Notes: generated by a model from the letters alone, not told the origin. 13,545 bases of DNA from Streptomyces sp. WM4235 (GCF_001279725.1 NZ_LGDE01000019.1:1-13545); one strand, 5' to 3'; counted from the first letter of the stretch, positions 1-7,345 are shown. Translations and numbers: made by a program.

Positions 1-1
1 A

Positions 2-247
2 CCCAAGTCCGAGCACCACAGGTACCGTGCGGCGATGGCCTACGCGCTCGCCGCCTTCGAAGAGGTACTCAAATTCGTTCCGCCGGGCCAGGACGCCATC
101 CCGGCGGACGCCTTCACCTCCGAAGTGGGCAGGGCTCGCTATCGGAAAGGGCCGGGGAAGTTCCGGCGGAACCTCATCCAGATGACCATCGACAGCACCC
201 GTCGGGTTCTCGCCAATATCGACAAGTCGATTCCACCGAGTGATTGA
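2..247 (+). CDS. C-terminal end of an unrecognised protein (5' partial)
   Basis: The reading frame is open from base 2 of the window and ends at TGA 245-247, so this is the last 81 codons of a gene that starts upstream. An internal ATG at 35 is possible, but it has no clear ribosome binding site and the frame continues above it. The peptide is hydrophilic and mixed charged, with a helical stretch (AMAYALAAFEEVLKFV) and a basic segment (RARYRKGPGKFRRN). No signal peptide, membrane segment or catalytic motif is visible. I do not recognise the family. A strong GC hairpin lies about 55 bases after the stop. Coding is supported by high GC at third positions; function is unknown. Confidence 0.55.
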   Translation, partial: PKSEHHRYRAAMAYALAAFEEVLKFVPPGQDAIPADAFTSEVGRARYRKGPGKFRRNLIQMTIDSTRRVLANIDKSIPPSD

Positions 248-301
248 GCCGGCCGCGAGGAAGCGGCTGGGAACCCGGTCCATCCGGGCCCGGTTGTCCC
301 T

Positions 302-324
302 CCCGGCGCCATGATGGCGCCGGG
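302..324 (+). terminator. GC-rich hairpin, probable terminator
   Basis: A perfect 9-bp stem (CCCGGCGCC / GGCGCCGGG) closes a 5-base loop (ATGAT). It lies 54 bases after the stop of the left-edge gene. There is no U-tract, as is common for actinobacterial terminators. It probably ends the left-edge transcript and could also work on the other strand. Confidence 0.55.
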
Positions 325-437
325 GTCGTGTCAGGCGCGGGCGCCCGGGGGACGTGCCTGCCGGGGGACGCCTTGACCGCTCGGGCGTACGGGCCTTTTG
401 ACGCTCTCGAGCGGTAGTGGCGCCACGAAGGCCGGGA

Positions 438-459
438 GGTTCCCGGGGGTGAGGGAACC
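438..459 (-). terminator. Hairpin downstream of the desaturase operon
   Basis: Perfect 7-bp arms GGTTCCC and GGGAACC enclose an 8-base loop, 107 bases beyond the desaturase stop codon on the minus strand. It is a candidate end for the reductase-desaturase transcript. No T-rich tail follows, so the role is inferred from position only. The interval 325-566 has no convincing gene. Confidence 0.35.
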
Positions 460-566
460 GCGCCAAAAGGAAGGCACCGGTCGGCAGGCGCAGACCTGTT
501 CCACCGTGGCTGACCGGACCGGCGGCGCCGCCTGTACGGCCGAAAGATCTGAACCAATACCGGGAA

Positions 567-1685
567 TCAGGCCGCGACGAGCTCGGGCTCGCGGTCCGGC
601 GTTTTGACCTTGGGCTTCTTGTTCGGCAGCGAGAGCCGGAAGACCTTGCGCCACGCGGAGAACACCTGCTTGGGCAGCGGCCCGGTGACGTACTCCAGCT
701 CGTACTTCTCGAACAGCGCGCGCACCTTCACCGCGACCTCGGCGTACCGGTTGCTCGGCAGGTCCGGGAACAGGTGGTGTTCGATCTGGTGCGACAGGTT
801 GCCGGTCATGAAGTGCATGGCCCTGCTGCCGCTGATGTTCGCCGAGCCCATCATCTGGCGCAGATACCACTGGCCGCGCGTCTCGTCCTTGATCGACCGG
901 CGCTCGAAGACCTGTACGCCCTCGGGGAAGTGCCCGCACATGATCACCGAGTGGGACCAGATGTTGCGGACCAGGTTCGCGGTGAACGTGGCGGCGAGCG
1001 TGGGGAGGAACGACGGGCCCGACAGCAGCGGGTGGATCACGTAGTCCTTGAGCACCTGCTTGCGGATCTTGCGCCCCACGGCCTTGGCCCGCGCGCGGAA
1101 CTCCGGGTTGTTGCGGCGGCGCTTGTGCAGGTTCTTGGCGAGCTCCAGGTCGTACGCTGCGATGCCGTACTCGAAGAAGCAGGCGTTGATGAAGTTCCAC
1201 AGCGGCTGGCCGAGGTGGAACGGGTGCCACTTCTGGTCCTCGTCGACGCGCATGATGCCGTAGCCGAGGTCGTTGTCCTTGCCGATCACGTTGGTGTACG
1301 TGTGGTGCAGCTCGTTGTGCGAGTGCTTCCACTGCTCGGACGGCGAGACGTGATCCCACTCCCAGGTGGTGGAGTGAATCTTCGGGTCTCGCATCCAGTC
1401 CCACTGGCCGTGCAGGACGTTGTGGCCGATCTCCATGTTGTCCATGATCTTCGCCACGGACAGGCCGGCGGTGCCGAGCAGCCACGCGGGCGGGAAGATC
1501 GAGAACAGCAGCACGCCCCTGCTGACCAGCTCGAGCTTGCGCTGCACCGAGATGACCTTACGGATGTAGGCGGCGTCTTCCTCGCCGCGGCCGGCGATCA
1601 CCTCGTCGCGGATCGCGTCCAGCTCGCGGCCAAGCTCCTCGATCTGCTCCGCGGTCAGGTGGGCGGTGGGGTCGATGGCGGTCAA
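567..1685 (-). CDS. Membrane fatty acid (acyl-CoA) desaturase, DesA3-like
   Basis: This is a 372-aa integral membrane di-iron desaturase, which introduces a cis double bond into a fatty acyl chain using O2 and electrons from a reductase. All three histidine boxes are present: GHNVLH at residues 87-92, HSHNELHH at 121-128 and HQIEHH at 299-304. Hydrophobic segments flank the first box (about 57-81) and lie around 225-250. The length fits the family. The chosen start is TTG at 1685 (TTGACCGCC), because AGGAG ends four bases before it and no in-frame ATG is nearby. The gene lies 7 bases after the reductase on the same strand, the same order as Rv3230c-DesA3 in Mycobacterium, where the pair makes oleoyl-CoA from stearoyl-CoA. 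The exact substrate and double-bond position here are inferred. It is intact and probably controlled from the promoter shared with the PucR-type regulator. Confidence 0.93.
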   Translation of the reverse strand: MTAIDPTAHLTAEQIEELGRELDAIRDEVIAGRGEEDAAYIRKVISVQRKLELVSRGVLLFSIFPPAWLLGTAGLSVAKIMDNMEIGHNVLHGQWDWMRDPKIHSTTWEWDHVSPSEQWKHSHNELHHTYTNVIGKDNDLGYGIMRVDEDQKWHPFHLGQPLWNFINACFFEYGIAAYDLELAKNLHKRRRNNPEFRARAKAVGRKIRKQVLKDYVIHPLLSGPSFLPTLAATFTANLVRNIWSHSVIMCGHFPEGVQVFERRSIKDETRGQWYLRQMMGSANISGSRAMHFMTGNLSHQIEHHLFPDLPSNRYAEVAVKVRALFEKYELEYVTGPLPKQVFSAWRKVFRLSLPNKKPKVKTPDREPELVAA

Positions 1686-1689
1686 GGTG

Positions 1690-1694
1690 CTCCT
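1690..1694 (-). promoter_or_regulatory. Desaturase ribosome binding site overlapping the reductase stop
   Basis: On the minus strand the reductase stop TAG runs straight into the Shine-Dalgarno (TAGGAG), followed by CACC and the TTG start. The overlap implies translational coupling between the two genes and decides the TTG start. Confidence 0.7.
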
Positions 1695-2748
1695 ACCGTT
1701 CGATGTCGCAGGGGCCCGCCGCGGCGGACACGCAGGTCTGGATGAGGACGCCCGGCTCGGCCTCGGTGATCTCGCCGGTGCGCAGGTCGCGGACGGCGCC
1801 CGCCTTGAGCGGCGTGATGCAGCCGAAGCAGATGCCCATGCGGCACCCGGAGGGCATGAGCACGCCGGCCTCCTCGCCGATGTCCAGCAACGGCGTGGCG
1901 CCGTCCGCGTCGACGGTCTTGCCGGTGGCGCTGAACGTGACCTCGCCGCCGTCGCCGGCGACGACGATGCCGGGGCGGAAGCGTTCGGTATGCAGGCGCT
2001 CTTGTACGCCGTGCTCGGTCCAGTGCTCTTCGGCGGCGTCGAGCAGGCCCGCGGGCCCGCAAGCCCAGGTCTCGCGCTCGGCCCAGTCGGGCACGAGTTC
2101 GTCGAGACGGGCGATGTCGAGCATGCCGTCCGTGTCGGTGTGCACCTCGGTGAGCCTCAGCTTCTTGTCCGCGACCAGGTCGTGCAGTTCGTCGCGGAAG
2201 ATCACGTCTTGCGGCTGTGGTGCGCAGTGGACCATGACGACATCGTCGAACTCGATGTCGCGCAACATGCCCATCACGGGCGTGATGCCGCTGCCGGCCG
2301 TCAGGTAGAGCACCTTGGCGGGCTTGATCTCCGGCAGCACGAAGTCACCGGTCGGCTGGTCGAGCCGGATCAGCGTGCCCGGTTTCGCCCTGCGGACCAG
2401 GTGGTTGCTGACCTTGCCGTCCGGAATCGCCTTCACGGTGATCGTGACGCGGCCGTCCTGGCGGTTTGTCGGCGAGGTGATGGAGTAGGCACGCCACAGG
2501 CGCACCCCCTCGACATCGACCCCGATCCGCACGTACTGACCGGCTGTGTGGCCGCGCCAGCCCCGTCCCGGCCTGATCACGACAGTCGCGGCGTCACCCG
2601 TCTCGGGGTTCACGGCCTCGATGCGCCCACGCAGGTCAGCACCCGCACGCAGCGGGCTGACCAGGTCGAGGTAGTCCGACGGCAGCAGCGGCGTCGTGAC
2701 CATCTCCAACAGTTTCCACGCCCTGCTGCGGAGGGCTGCACTCGTCAT
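1693..2748 (-). CDS. Ferredoxin/flavin oxidoreductase, electron donor to the desaturase
   Basis: This is a 351-aa class-IA-type reductase. Domain order: a FAD-binding ferredoxin-reductase domain (about 38-140, with RAYS at 86-89), an NAD(P)-binding domain (about 145-260, with AGSGITPV at 151-158 and the CGP motif at 230-232), and a C-terminal plant-type 2Fe-2S domain. The cluster ligands are Cys302, Cys307, Cys310 and Cys339 (spacing C-x4-C-x2-C-x28-C). It moves electrons from NAD(P)H through FAD and the iron-sulfur centre to the desaturase. The ATG at 2748 was chosen because the residues above it do not look like this family and because the divergent promoter lies upstream; a GGAG sits very close to it. 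It is first in the operon. The related mycobacterial protein Rv3230c partners DesA3. The protein is intact, with no missing ligands. Confidence 0.93.
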   Translation of the reverse strand: MTSAALRSRAWKLLEMVTTPLLPSDYLDLVSPLRAGADLRGRIEAVNPETGDAATVVIRPGRGWRGHTAGQYVRIGVDVEGVRLWRAYSITSPTNRQDGRVTITVKAIPDGKVSNHLVRRAKPGTLIRLDQPTGDFVLPEIKPAKVLYLTAGSGITPVMGMLRDIEFDDVVMVHCAPQPQDVIFRDELHDLVADKKLRLTEVHTDTDGMLDIARLDELVPDWAERETWACGPAGLLDAAEEHWTEHGVQERLHTERFRPGIVVAGDGGEVTFSATGKTVDADGATPLLDIGEEAGVLMPSGCRMGICFGCITPLKAGAVRDLRTGEITEAEPGVLIQTCVSAAAGPCDIER

Positions 2749-2755
2749 GACTCCA

Positions 2756-2778
2756 GCTTGCTGCGCCTCAAGGGGTAA
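2756..2778 (+). promoter_or_regulatory. Possible stress-sigma (SigB-like) promoter for the pucR-type gene
   Basis: GCTT at 2756-2759 and GGGTAA at 2773-2778 are separated by 13 bases. This is close to the SigB-type pattern GNNT-N14-16-GGGTAY of Streptomyces, but the spacer is short and the last base differs. The inverted repeat at 2780-2795 would then cover the start of transcription. Weak call. Confidence 0.22.
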
Positions 2779-2779
2779 A

Positions 2780-2795
2780 GTCCTGACCGCAGGAC
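2780..2795. promoter_or_regulatory. Inverted repeat 1 in the divergent promoter (operator candidate)
   Basis: GTCCTG-ACCG-CAGGAC is a perfect 6-bp dyad with a 4-base spacer in the 87-bp gap between the reductase and the regulator. A direct repeat GTAAA flanks it at 2775-2779 and 2796-2800. It is a likely protein-binding site; the regulator next door is the first candidate. Confidence 0.5.
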
Positions 2796-2814
2796 GTAAA
2801 TCTGATCGGCTGAA

Positions 2815-2831
2815 TTGTTCGCAGGGAACAA
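2815..2831. promoter_or_regulatory. Inverted repeat 2 overlapping the regulator's ribosome binding site
   Basis: TTGTTC-GCAGG-GAACAA is a perfect 6-bp dyad with a 5-base spacer. Its right half contains the GGGA Shine-Dalgarno of the regulator. It could act as an autoregulatory operator or, in RNA, as a small hairpin that hides the ribosome binding site. Confidence 0.45.
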
Positions 2832-2835
2832 AATC

Positions 2836-3975
2836 GTGAGCCATGCAATCCGGAGGGCCAGCGAACTGGCCCTGGATGAGACGACGGTCACCGCACTTCG
2901 GGCCGCGCTGAAGACCACCGCCGACGAGGTCGTCCAGGCGATCATCGACGAGGTCCCTCCCTACGCCAACGCCCTTTCGGGTCGCATGGGCGCCACCATC
3001 CGCCGAGCCGTCCGTACCGCCCTGGGGCACTACCTGGACCTCGCGAGCGGGAACGCCACAGGCGGCGACGCCGGTGACGCGGCCTACGAGCTGGGCCGCG
3101 GCGAGGTGCGCGACGGCCGTTCGATGGACGCCCTACTCGGCGCCTACCGCGTCGGCGCCCGCGTGGCCTGGCGATGCCTGGCAGCGGGTGCCGTACCGGT
3201 AGGCCTGCCCGCCGCCGAGGTCGCCAAGTTCGCCGAGCTGACCTTCGCCTACATCGACGAGCTCTCCGCTGCGAGCGCCGCGGGCCACGCCGACGAACTG
3301 GCCGCCCGCGGCAGGGCCCACGAGCGCCACCTGGAACACCTGGCCCGCGACCTCCTCGCCGGCGCGAGCCCGGACGCGCTGCTGGCCTCTGTTCAACGTG
3401 CCGGGTGGCGGCCGCCGGTTTCGCTGACCGCGGTCCTGCTGCCCGCCGCCCAGGCCCGGCCTGCCTACCGCGCGCTCGACCCGAGCACCCTCGTCCTCGA
3501 CGATCTGCCGGACGGCACCGGTGCGCTGCTCGTCCCCGATGCCGACCGATCACATCTCTTGCGGCAGCTGACCGACCGCACCGCCGTGGTCGGGCCGGCC
3601 CGGCCATGGATTCGTGCTTCGGCCTCGTACGCACGAGCCGTACGCGCGCGCTCCCTCTCCTCCGATATTCGCGACACCGAGGACCACCTGCCCGAGCTGG
3701 TGCTGAGCGCCGACGTGGACGCGTTCGCGGACCTGCGTGCCCGAGCCCTCGCACCGTTGCGGGCCTTGCCTGTCGCGACGGCACGGCGGCTGGAGGAGAC
3801 GTTGCGGGCGTGGCTGCTGCACCAGGGCAGGCGGGACGAGGTGGCGGCGGCGTTGTTCGTCCATCCCCAGACGGTCCGGTACCGGATGTCGCAGCTGCGG
3901 GGCCTGTTTCCGGATCTCGCATCGCCGCAGCGGGTCCTTGAACTGACGCTGGCGGTCGGTCTCCGGGTCAGCTGA
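2836..3975 (+). CDS. PucR-family transcriptional regulator
   Basis: This is a 379-aa regulator. The N-terminal half (about 10-165) is helical and resembles the sensor region of PucR/CdaR-like regulators. The middle is a degenerate GGDEF-like segment. The C-terminus carries the family's helix-turn-helix (about 332-356, including VAAALFVHPQTVRYRMSQL). I chose GTG 2836 over TTG 2815 because GGGA lies eight bases before the GTG and because the TTG falls inside inverted repeat 2. It is divergent from the reductase-desaturase operon, with 87 bp between starts, so it most likely controls that operon and itself. The ligand is unknown; a fatty acid or acyl-CoA is a guess from context. No defect is seen. 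Confidence 0.88.
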   Translation: MSHAIRRASELALDETTVTALRAALKTTADEVVQAIIDEVPPYANALSGRMGATIRRAVRTALGHYLDLASGNATGGDAGDAAYELGRGEVRDGRSMDALLGAYRVGARVAWRCLAAGAVPVGLPAAEVAKFAELTFAYIDELSAASAAGHADELAARGRAHERHLEHLARDLLAGASPDALLASVQRAGWRPPVSLTAVLLPAAQARPAYRALDPSTLVLDDLPDGTGALLVPDADRSHLLRQLTDRTAVVGPARPWIRASASYARAVRARSLSSDIRDTEDHLPELVLSADVDAFADLRARALAPLRALPVATARRLEETLRAWLLHQGRRDEVAAALFVHPQTVRYRMSQLRGLFPDLASPQRVLELTLAVGLRVS

Positions 3976-4000
3976 CGCGTCCTTCTACCGTCTGGCTTCA

Positions 4001-4010
4001 TTCACGTGAA
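4001..4010. repeat. 10-bp palindrome between convergent genes
   Basis: TTCACGTGAA is a perfect palindrome within CTTCA-TTCACG-TGAAG, 26 bases after the regulator's stop and 47 bases from the end of the DUF4259 gene. It may form a weak terminator hairpin for either gene or may be chance. Confidence 0.3.
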
Positions 4011-4056
4011 GTGGTTCTGGCTCAGGTTGTGTGATGGGTGACGCTGGGTGATTCAG

Positions 4057-4494
4057 TTAGAGATCGAACAGCGAGTCTTCCTGCAGTCCGGGCTCGGGTG
4101 CGAGGACGGCGCGAATACTGCTGATGCTCTGCCGCCACCTTGGGCCATCAGGTGTCTCGTCCCAGAGCTCGGCGAGCTCGGAGGCCTCGGCGACCACCCG
4201 GTCCAGCGCCTCGACAGCAAGAGGCTGAAGATCGTCGGCGAAGGTCGGAAGGGCTTCGTCGGGCCCGTAGCTTGTGCTGATCGGCTCACCACCCGGGCAC
4301 TGTGCCGCGATCAGAGCGACGGCAGCGACGGCCTCTGCCCCTTCTGGGCTTTCGAGGTAGTCCCGGGTCTGGATTGTGCGGGTCAGGGTCGCCCGCACGA
4401 GACTCTCGCGCTTGTCCTTGGCTGTCTCGTCCAGGGTGTAGGCGAAGTCCGCGGCCATGTCGTTCTCGAACGGGCCGATATCCCAAGTGCCCAT
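4057..4494 (-). CDS. DUF4259 domain-containing protein
   Basis: This is a 145-aa acidic soluble protein. The N-terminus MGTWDIGPFENDMAADFAY is the hallmark of the DUF4259 family (MGTWG.GPFDND.AADFA). The rest is helical, with no signal peptide or membrane segment, and family members are of similar length. The ATG is preceded by a perfect AGGAGG at 4500-4505 with a 5-base spacer, so the start is secure. The biochemical role of the family is unknown, although members often sit near immunity or accessory genes. It is transcribed toward the regulator gene (convergent) and appears to be a single-gene unit; a decayed stretch lies upstream. Confidence 0.9.
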   Translation of the reverse strand: MGTWDIGPFENDMAADFAYTLDETAKDKRESLVRATLTRTIQTRDYLESPEGAEAVAAVALIAAQCPGGEPISTSYGPDEALPTFADDLQPLAVEALDRVVAEASELAELWDETPDGPRWRQSISSIRAVLAPEPGLQEDSLFDL

Positions 4495-4556
4495 GGTGAC
4501 CTCCTCGCGTCAAGTGCGGTGATCATCGCACCGGCCACCGACAGTGGCCGTCATGA

Positions 4557-4853
4557 GGCGAACAGGACACGTTTCGGGGCACGAAAGCCGCGCCCGGTGG
4601 TCTCTGTGACATCTGCCGACACCGGGCCGACCGCGACGCCGAACAGGCCCGGGAACGGGCCCAGGAGCAGGCGGCGGCCGAAGTCGACGCGAGGCTGGAC
4701 GGACCCCTCGGATGGATCCGCGCCCTGCGCTCCGGAGGGTCGCACCAGAGTCGGTTCCAGTCCGCGCCGACATGGGTGCGCGGATCAGGACCGGTGCCCA
4801 GAGCGCTCTGGGGCAGTACGACCGGACCGACATCGGCCCCTGCACATCCGTGA
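4557..4853 (+). pseudogene. Possible remnant of a Cys-pair (CxxC) protein tail
   Basis: One plus-strand frame without a start codon runs from just after TGA 4554-4556 to TGA 4851-4853. It contains LCDICRHRADRDAEQARERA around 4602-4661, then an Ala/Glu/Arg-rich helix. This resembles the C-terminal tail of a small zinc-ribbon-like protein. Codon third positions are GC-rich, but so are other frames here. With no start and no ribosome binding site it is at best a 5'-truncated relic; it could be non-coding. The rest of 4506-4941 shows no other gene. Confidence 0.25.
4797..4812. repeat. Perfect 16-bp palindrome
   Basis: CCCAGAGCGCTCTGGG has no central spacer and lies in a stretch without a convincing gene. 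It is long for chance at this GC content. It could be an operator of a lost gene or the scar of a rearrangement. Confidence 0.5.
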
Positions 4854-4941
4854 GGATGTTCCGGGGCCGGTCTCATCGCGGTGAGCCCCGAGGGGTCAGT
4901 GCTTCACTTCCGCGCGGGCATTGCGGGCGCTGTTTTCCACT

Positions 4942-5466
4942 TTCGGTGTGAGGGGTCGCCGGCCAGGGGTCCTGGTTCGGGCCGAGCGGCGTGTGGCCGG
5001 TCGAGCCGGATTCAAGGAGGAGACCCAGACCGGTGCGGGCGTCCTTGCCCTCGCTCTCGGTGTCGCTGTGCGTCTCGATGTTTCCGTGCCAGACGGGAGC
5101 GTCGTCGAACTTCCAGTCGCGTTCCTTCAGCAGGTACTGGAGGTTGTCGTTCTTGTGGTCTGCACCGGGGTCGAGGTAGGAGGTGGCAGCGGCAGGGTCC
5201 TTGGACATGATGCCGAGCAGGCCGTCGAGCGGGTCGTTGGCGAACCATCCGCCGTTCTTTCCGCTGAAGTCCCCCTGCAGGTCCCACATGTTCGGATCGC
5301 CGCCGCGCTTCTTGTCCTCCGCCGACCGGATGTCGTCAGCGAGGTCGTGCATGAACGGCGCCGAGTAGCCGTAGCCGTTCTGCATGAGGGTGATCAGGCT
5401 CTGATAGCCACGGACCTGCTGCCCGTGACCGCGGCTGATGGCGTTGGGGCCCTCGGCGGCTTCCGG
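4942..5466 (-). pseudogene. DUF6571-type protein, internal fragment
   Basis: About 175 codons on the minus strand read like the C-terminal part of the large (over 500 aa) streptomycete DUF6571 family. Recognisable segments are NGYGYSAPFMHDLADDIR, WFANDPLDGLLGIMSKDPAA, NLQYLLKERDW and TGHTPLGPNQDPWP. The frame is open above the ATG at 5385 and in-frame with family-like residues up to a TGA at 5467-5469, so the ATG is internal and the N-terminal part is gone. After PHTE (to 4942) similarity stops and the frame runs on in unrelated sequence to 4873. Both ends are therefore missing. The family often lies near WXG100-type or secretion-linked genes, but its function is not established. Probably not functional here. 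Confidence 0.65.
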
Positions 5467-5657
5467 TCACCGGCTCAGCCTCGCCTTCGACCGCTATCGG
5501 CTCGCCGTGGGTCCTTGGGACCGGCCGGTGGGCGCCTTCCCGCGCGACCCACTGCGTGAGGGTTGTCAGGCCCCGTTGGAATGCCTGCTGTGCTTTGCTC
5601 GGCCCCTATGCCGCGTGACCGTCCGCGGGGGCGGGTATCTGGTCGGGTTCCCGCCCG

Positions 5658-5762
5658 ATGTTCGTCTCCGAGCACACCGTGCGGGACCACCTCAAGTCGG
5701 CGTTCGCCAAGACCGCGACGAACAACCGCAGAATCCTGGCGGCCCCCGCACTCGGAACGTGA
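5658..5762 (+). pseudogene. LuxR-family regulator, C-terminal helix-turn-helix tail only
   Basis: A 34-codon frame from ATG 5658 to TGA 5760-5762 reads MFVSEHTVRDHLKSAFAK and ends near PALGT. It matches the recognition helix and terminal helix of LuxR-type regulators (FVSEHTVRDHLKSVFAK.G..NRR.L.A.ALG). The preceding in-frame residues (SGSRP) do not match the family, so the rest of the helix-turn-helix and the whole N-terminal part are missing. The stop lies 11 bases before the end of the convergent peptidase gene. The interval 5470-5657 shows nothing I can identify. Confidence 0.6.
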
Positions 5763-5773
5763 ACCGCGGGCCG

Positions 5774-7345
5774 CTACCCCGCCTGCTTGACGCAGGTCCG
5801 GTCCCTGGCCGGCAGCTTGCCGGTGGCCAGGTACCGGTTGACCTGGTCGTCCACGCACGCGTTGCCGTAGCGCCCGAAGAGGGCGTGCCGGTTGGCGCCC
5901 TCGAGGGTGACCAGCCTGGAGCTCGGCAGCCGCTTGTGCAGCTCGACGCTTCCCTTGTACGTCGTACGCGGGTCACCGGTGGCGGCGACGATCAGTACAG
6001 GGGCATCGCGCCGCACCCGGGTGGGCTCTTCGCGCGGCGAGTCCCAGAAGGCGCACGGGTTGATGTTGTTGGTCAGAGCGCCGAACAGCGGGTGCGCGGT
6101 GCGGTTGCGCTCGATGTCCCGCCAGTAGAGCTCGGGATCGCGCGCGGCGGCCACGTCCCCGCAGATGACGGCGGACTGCGCGCCTGTGGGCTCGCCCTCA
6201 CCGCGCAGCACGTACCGGAGTTCCGGGACGAGCATCGGCGGTACCGTCGTCGGCCGACCCTCCGCGGCTTTGGCCAGTACGGAAAGCAGCTCGCCGAACG
6301 ACGCCCGCGCCGGGTCGGTGTCGTCCGCGATGCCCGAGAAGAGGAGGAGCGGCACCTGGCTGTCGTCGATCCGGAAGGCATCGGCGCCGGCGCCGATGGT
6401 CAGCGGACCGCGCGCGGCCGCCGCGACGATGCGGTCGACGACGGCGAGCACCTCGGCGCGGCTGCGGCCGAAGCCGTAGGTGTCGTGGTGCTCCGCGGCC
6501 CAGGCGGCCCAGTCGGACAGCGCCTTCTCGTTCTCGCGCTCGGTGCCCTTCAGCAGCCGGGGGCGGTAATCGCTCGGGTTGATCGCCCCGTCCAGCACCA
6601 TCCGGTCGTGGCGGCCGGGGAACATCTGCGTGTAGACCGTGCCCAGGTAGGTGCCGTACGAGTAGCCCAGGAAGGAGATCTTCCGCTCGCCGAGCGTGCC
6701 GCGGATGACGTCCATGTCGCGGGCCGTGTTGCGGGTGGTGATGTGCGGGAGCACCGCGGCGTCGGTGGCCCGGCACTTGTCGGCCAGGCTCTTCTGCAGG
6801 GCGACCTGGCGGTCGAAGCCCGCCCGGCCGGTGCCCGCGGACAGCCAGGTCATGCCGACGGGCAAGCCGCAGTCCAGCGCGGTGCTGCGCCCGATGAAGC
6901 GCGGGTCGAAGCCGACGATGTCGTAGCGCGCGCCGACCTCCTTCATCGACGCGCGGGCCTGCGGCGGGGACTGGAGCGCGGGACCGCCCGGACCGCCGTT
7001 GTTGAGGAGGATCGCGCCGATGCGGTGGCGGGTGTCGGTGGCCTTGAGCCGGGAGATCGCCACGGTGATCGTGCGCCCCCGGGGGTCGGCGTAGTCCAGG
7101 GGCACGGTCACGTCCGCGCACTGCACGCCCGCCTGGTCCAGATCGCGGCCCGTGGTGTCGTCGGGGCCCTTGACGCAGCTGCCCCAGCCGAGGTGCTGGC
7201 GGTAGTACCGGTCCAGTCCGGCCCCGGAGCTGTCCTGGGCGGGGGTCTCTGCGGCCGTGGCCAGGACGGGGGAGGACGTGAGGCAGGCGGCGAGGGTGAG
7301 GCCCACGGCCAAGGCGCGGCGTGCGGCGGGGCTGACAGTGGTCAC
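5774..7345 (-). CDS. Secreted or lipid-anchored alpha/beta-hydrolase peptidase (Tap/Slp family)
   Basis: This is a 523-aa exported serine hydrolase of the Streptomyces tripeptidyl aminopeptidase type, which removes short peptides from protein N-termini. The N-terminal signal has Arg9-Arg10, then a hydrophobic stretch. L18-A19-A20-C21 matches a lipobox, but cleavage near ATA|AE (about 31) is also possible. Catalytic residues seen: nucleophile Ser229 in GYSYG (227-231), Asp458 in GDPR and His487 in NRHALFG, with the oxyanion strip NNGGPGG at 115-121. The C-terminal TAP-like region has the usual cysteines (431, 497, 518). GTG 7345 was chosen because AAGGAG (7351-7356) precedes it by five bases; the in-frame ATG at 7384 contains that ribosome binding site inside its coding frame. 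It stands alone on the minus strand and appears intact. Confidence 0.92.
   Translation of the reverse strand: MTTVSPAARRALAVGLTLAACLTSSPVLATAAETPAQDSSGAGLDRYYRQHLGWGSCVKGPDDTTGRDLDQAGVQCADVTVPLDYADPRGRTITVAISRLKATDTRHRIGAILLNNGGPGGPALQSPPQARASMKEVGARYDIVGFDPRFIGRSTALDCGLPVGMTWLSAGTGRAGFDRQVALQKSLADKCRATDAAVLPHITTRNTARDMDVIRGTLGERKISFLGYSYGTYLGTVYTQMFPGRHDRMVLDGAINPSDYRPRLLKGTERENEKALSDWAAWAAEHHDTYGFGRSRAEVLAVVDRIVAAAARGPLTIGAGADAFRIDDSQVPLLLFSGIADDTDPARASFGELLSVLAKAAEGRPTTVPPMLVPELRYVLRGEGEPTGAQSAVICGDVAAARDPELYWRDIERNRTAHPLFGALTNNINPCAFWDSPREEPTRVRRDAPVLIVAATGDPRTTYKGSVELHKRLPSSRLVTLEGANRHALFGRYGNACVDDQVNRYLATGKLPARDRTCVKQAG

Noticed and set aside
521..532. GGCGGCGCCGCC palindrome as terminator of the desaturase
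   Set aside because: There is no loop, so it cannot form a normal hairpin in RNA; common by chance in GC-rich DNA.
774..1745. Long plus-strand open frame opposite the desaturase
   Set aside because: It is the antisense shadow of a clearly real gene; the translation is Val/Leu/Asp/Arg-rich with no motifs and no ribosome binding site.
1666..2778. Plus-strand frame of 370 codons opposite the reductase
   Set aside because: The composition is typical of the antisense of a GC-rich gene, and the minus strand carries the FAD, NAD and 2Fe-2S motifs.
2749..3030. N-terminal extension of the reductase by 94 residues
   Set aside because: The extension would cross the divergent promoter and the regulator gene and has no family likeness; the ATG at 2748 fits.
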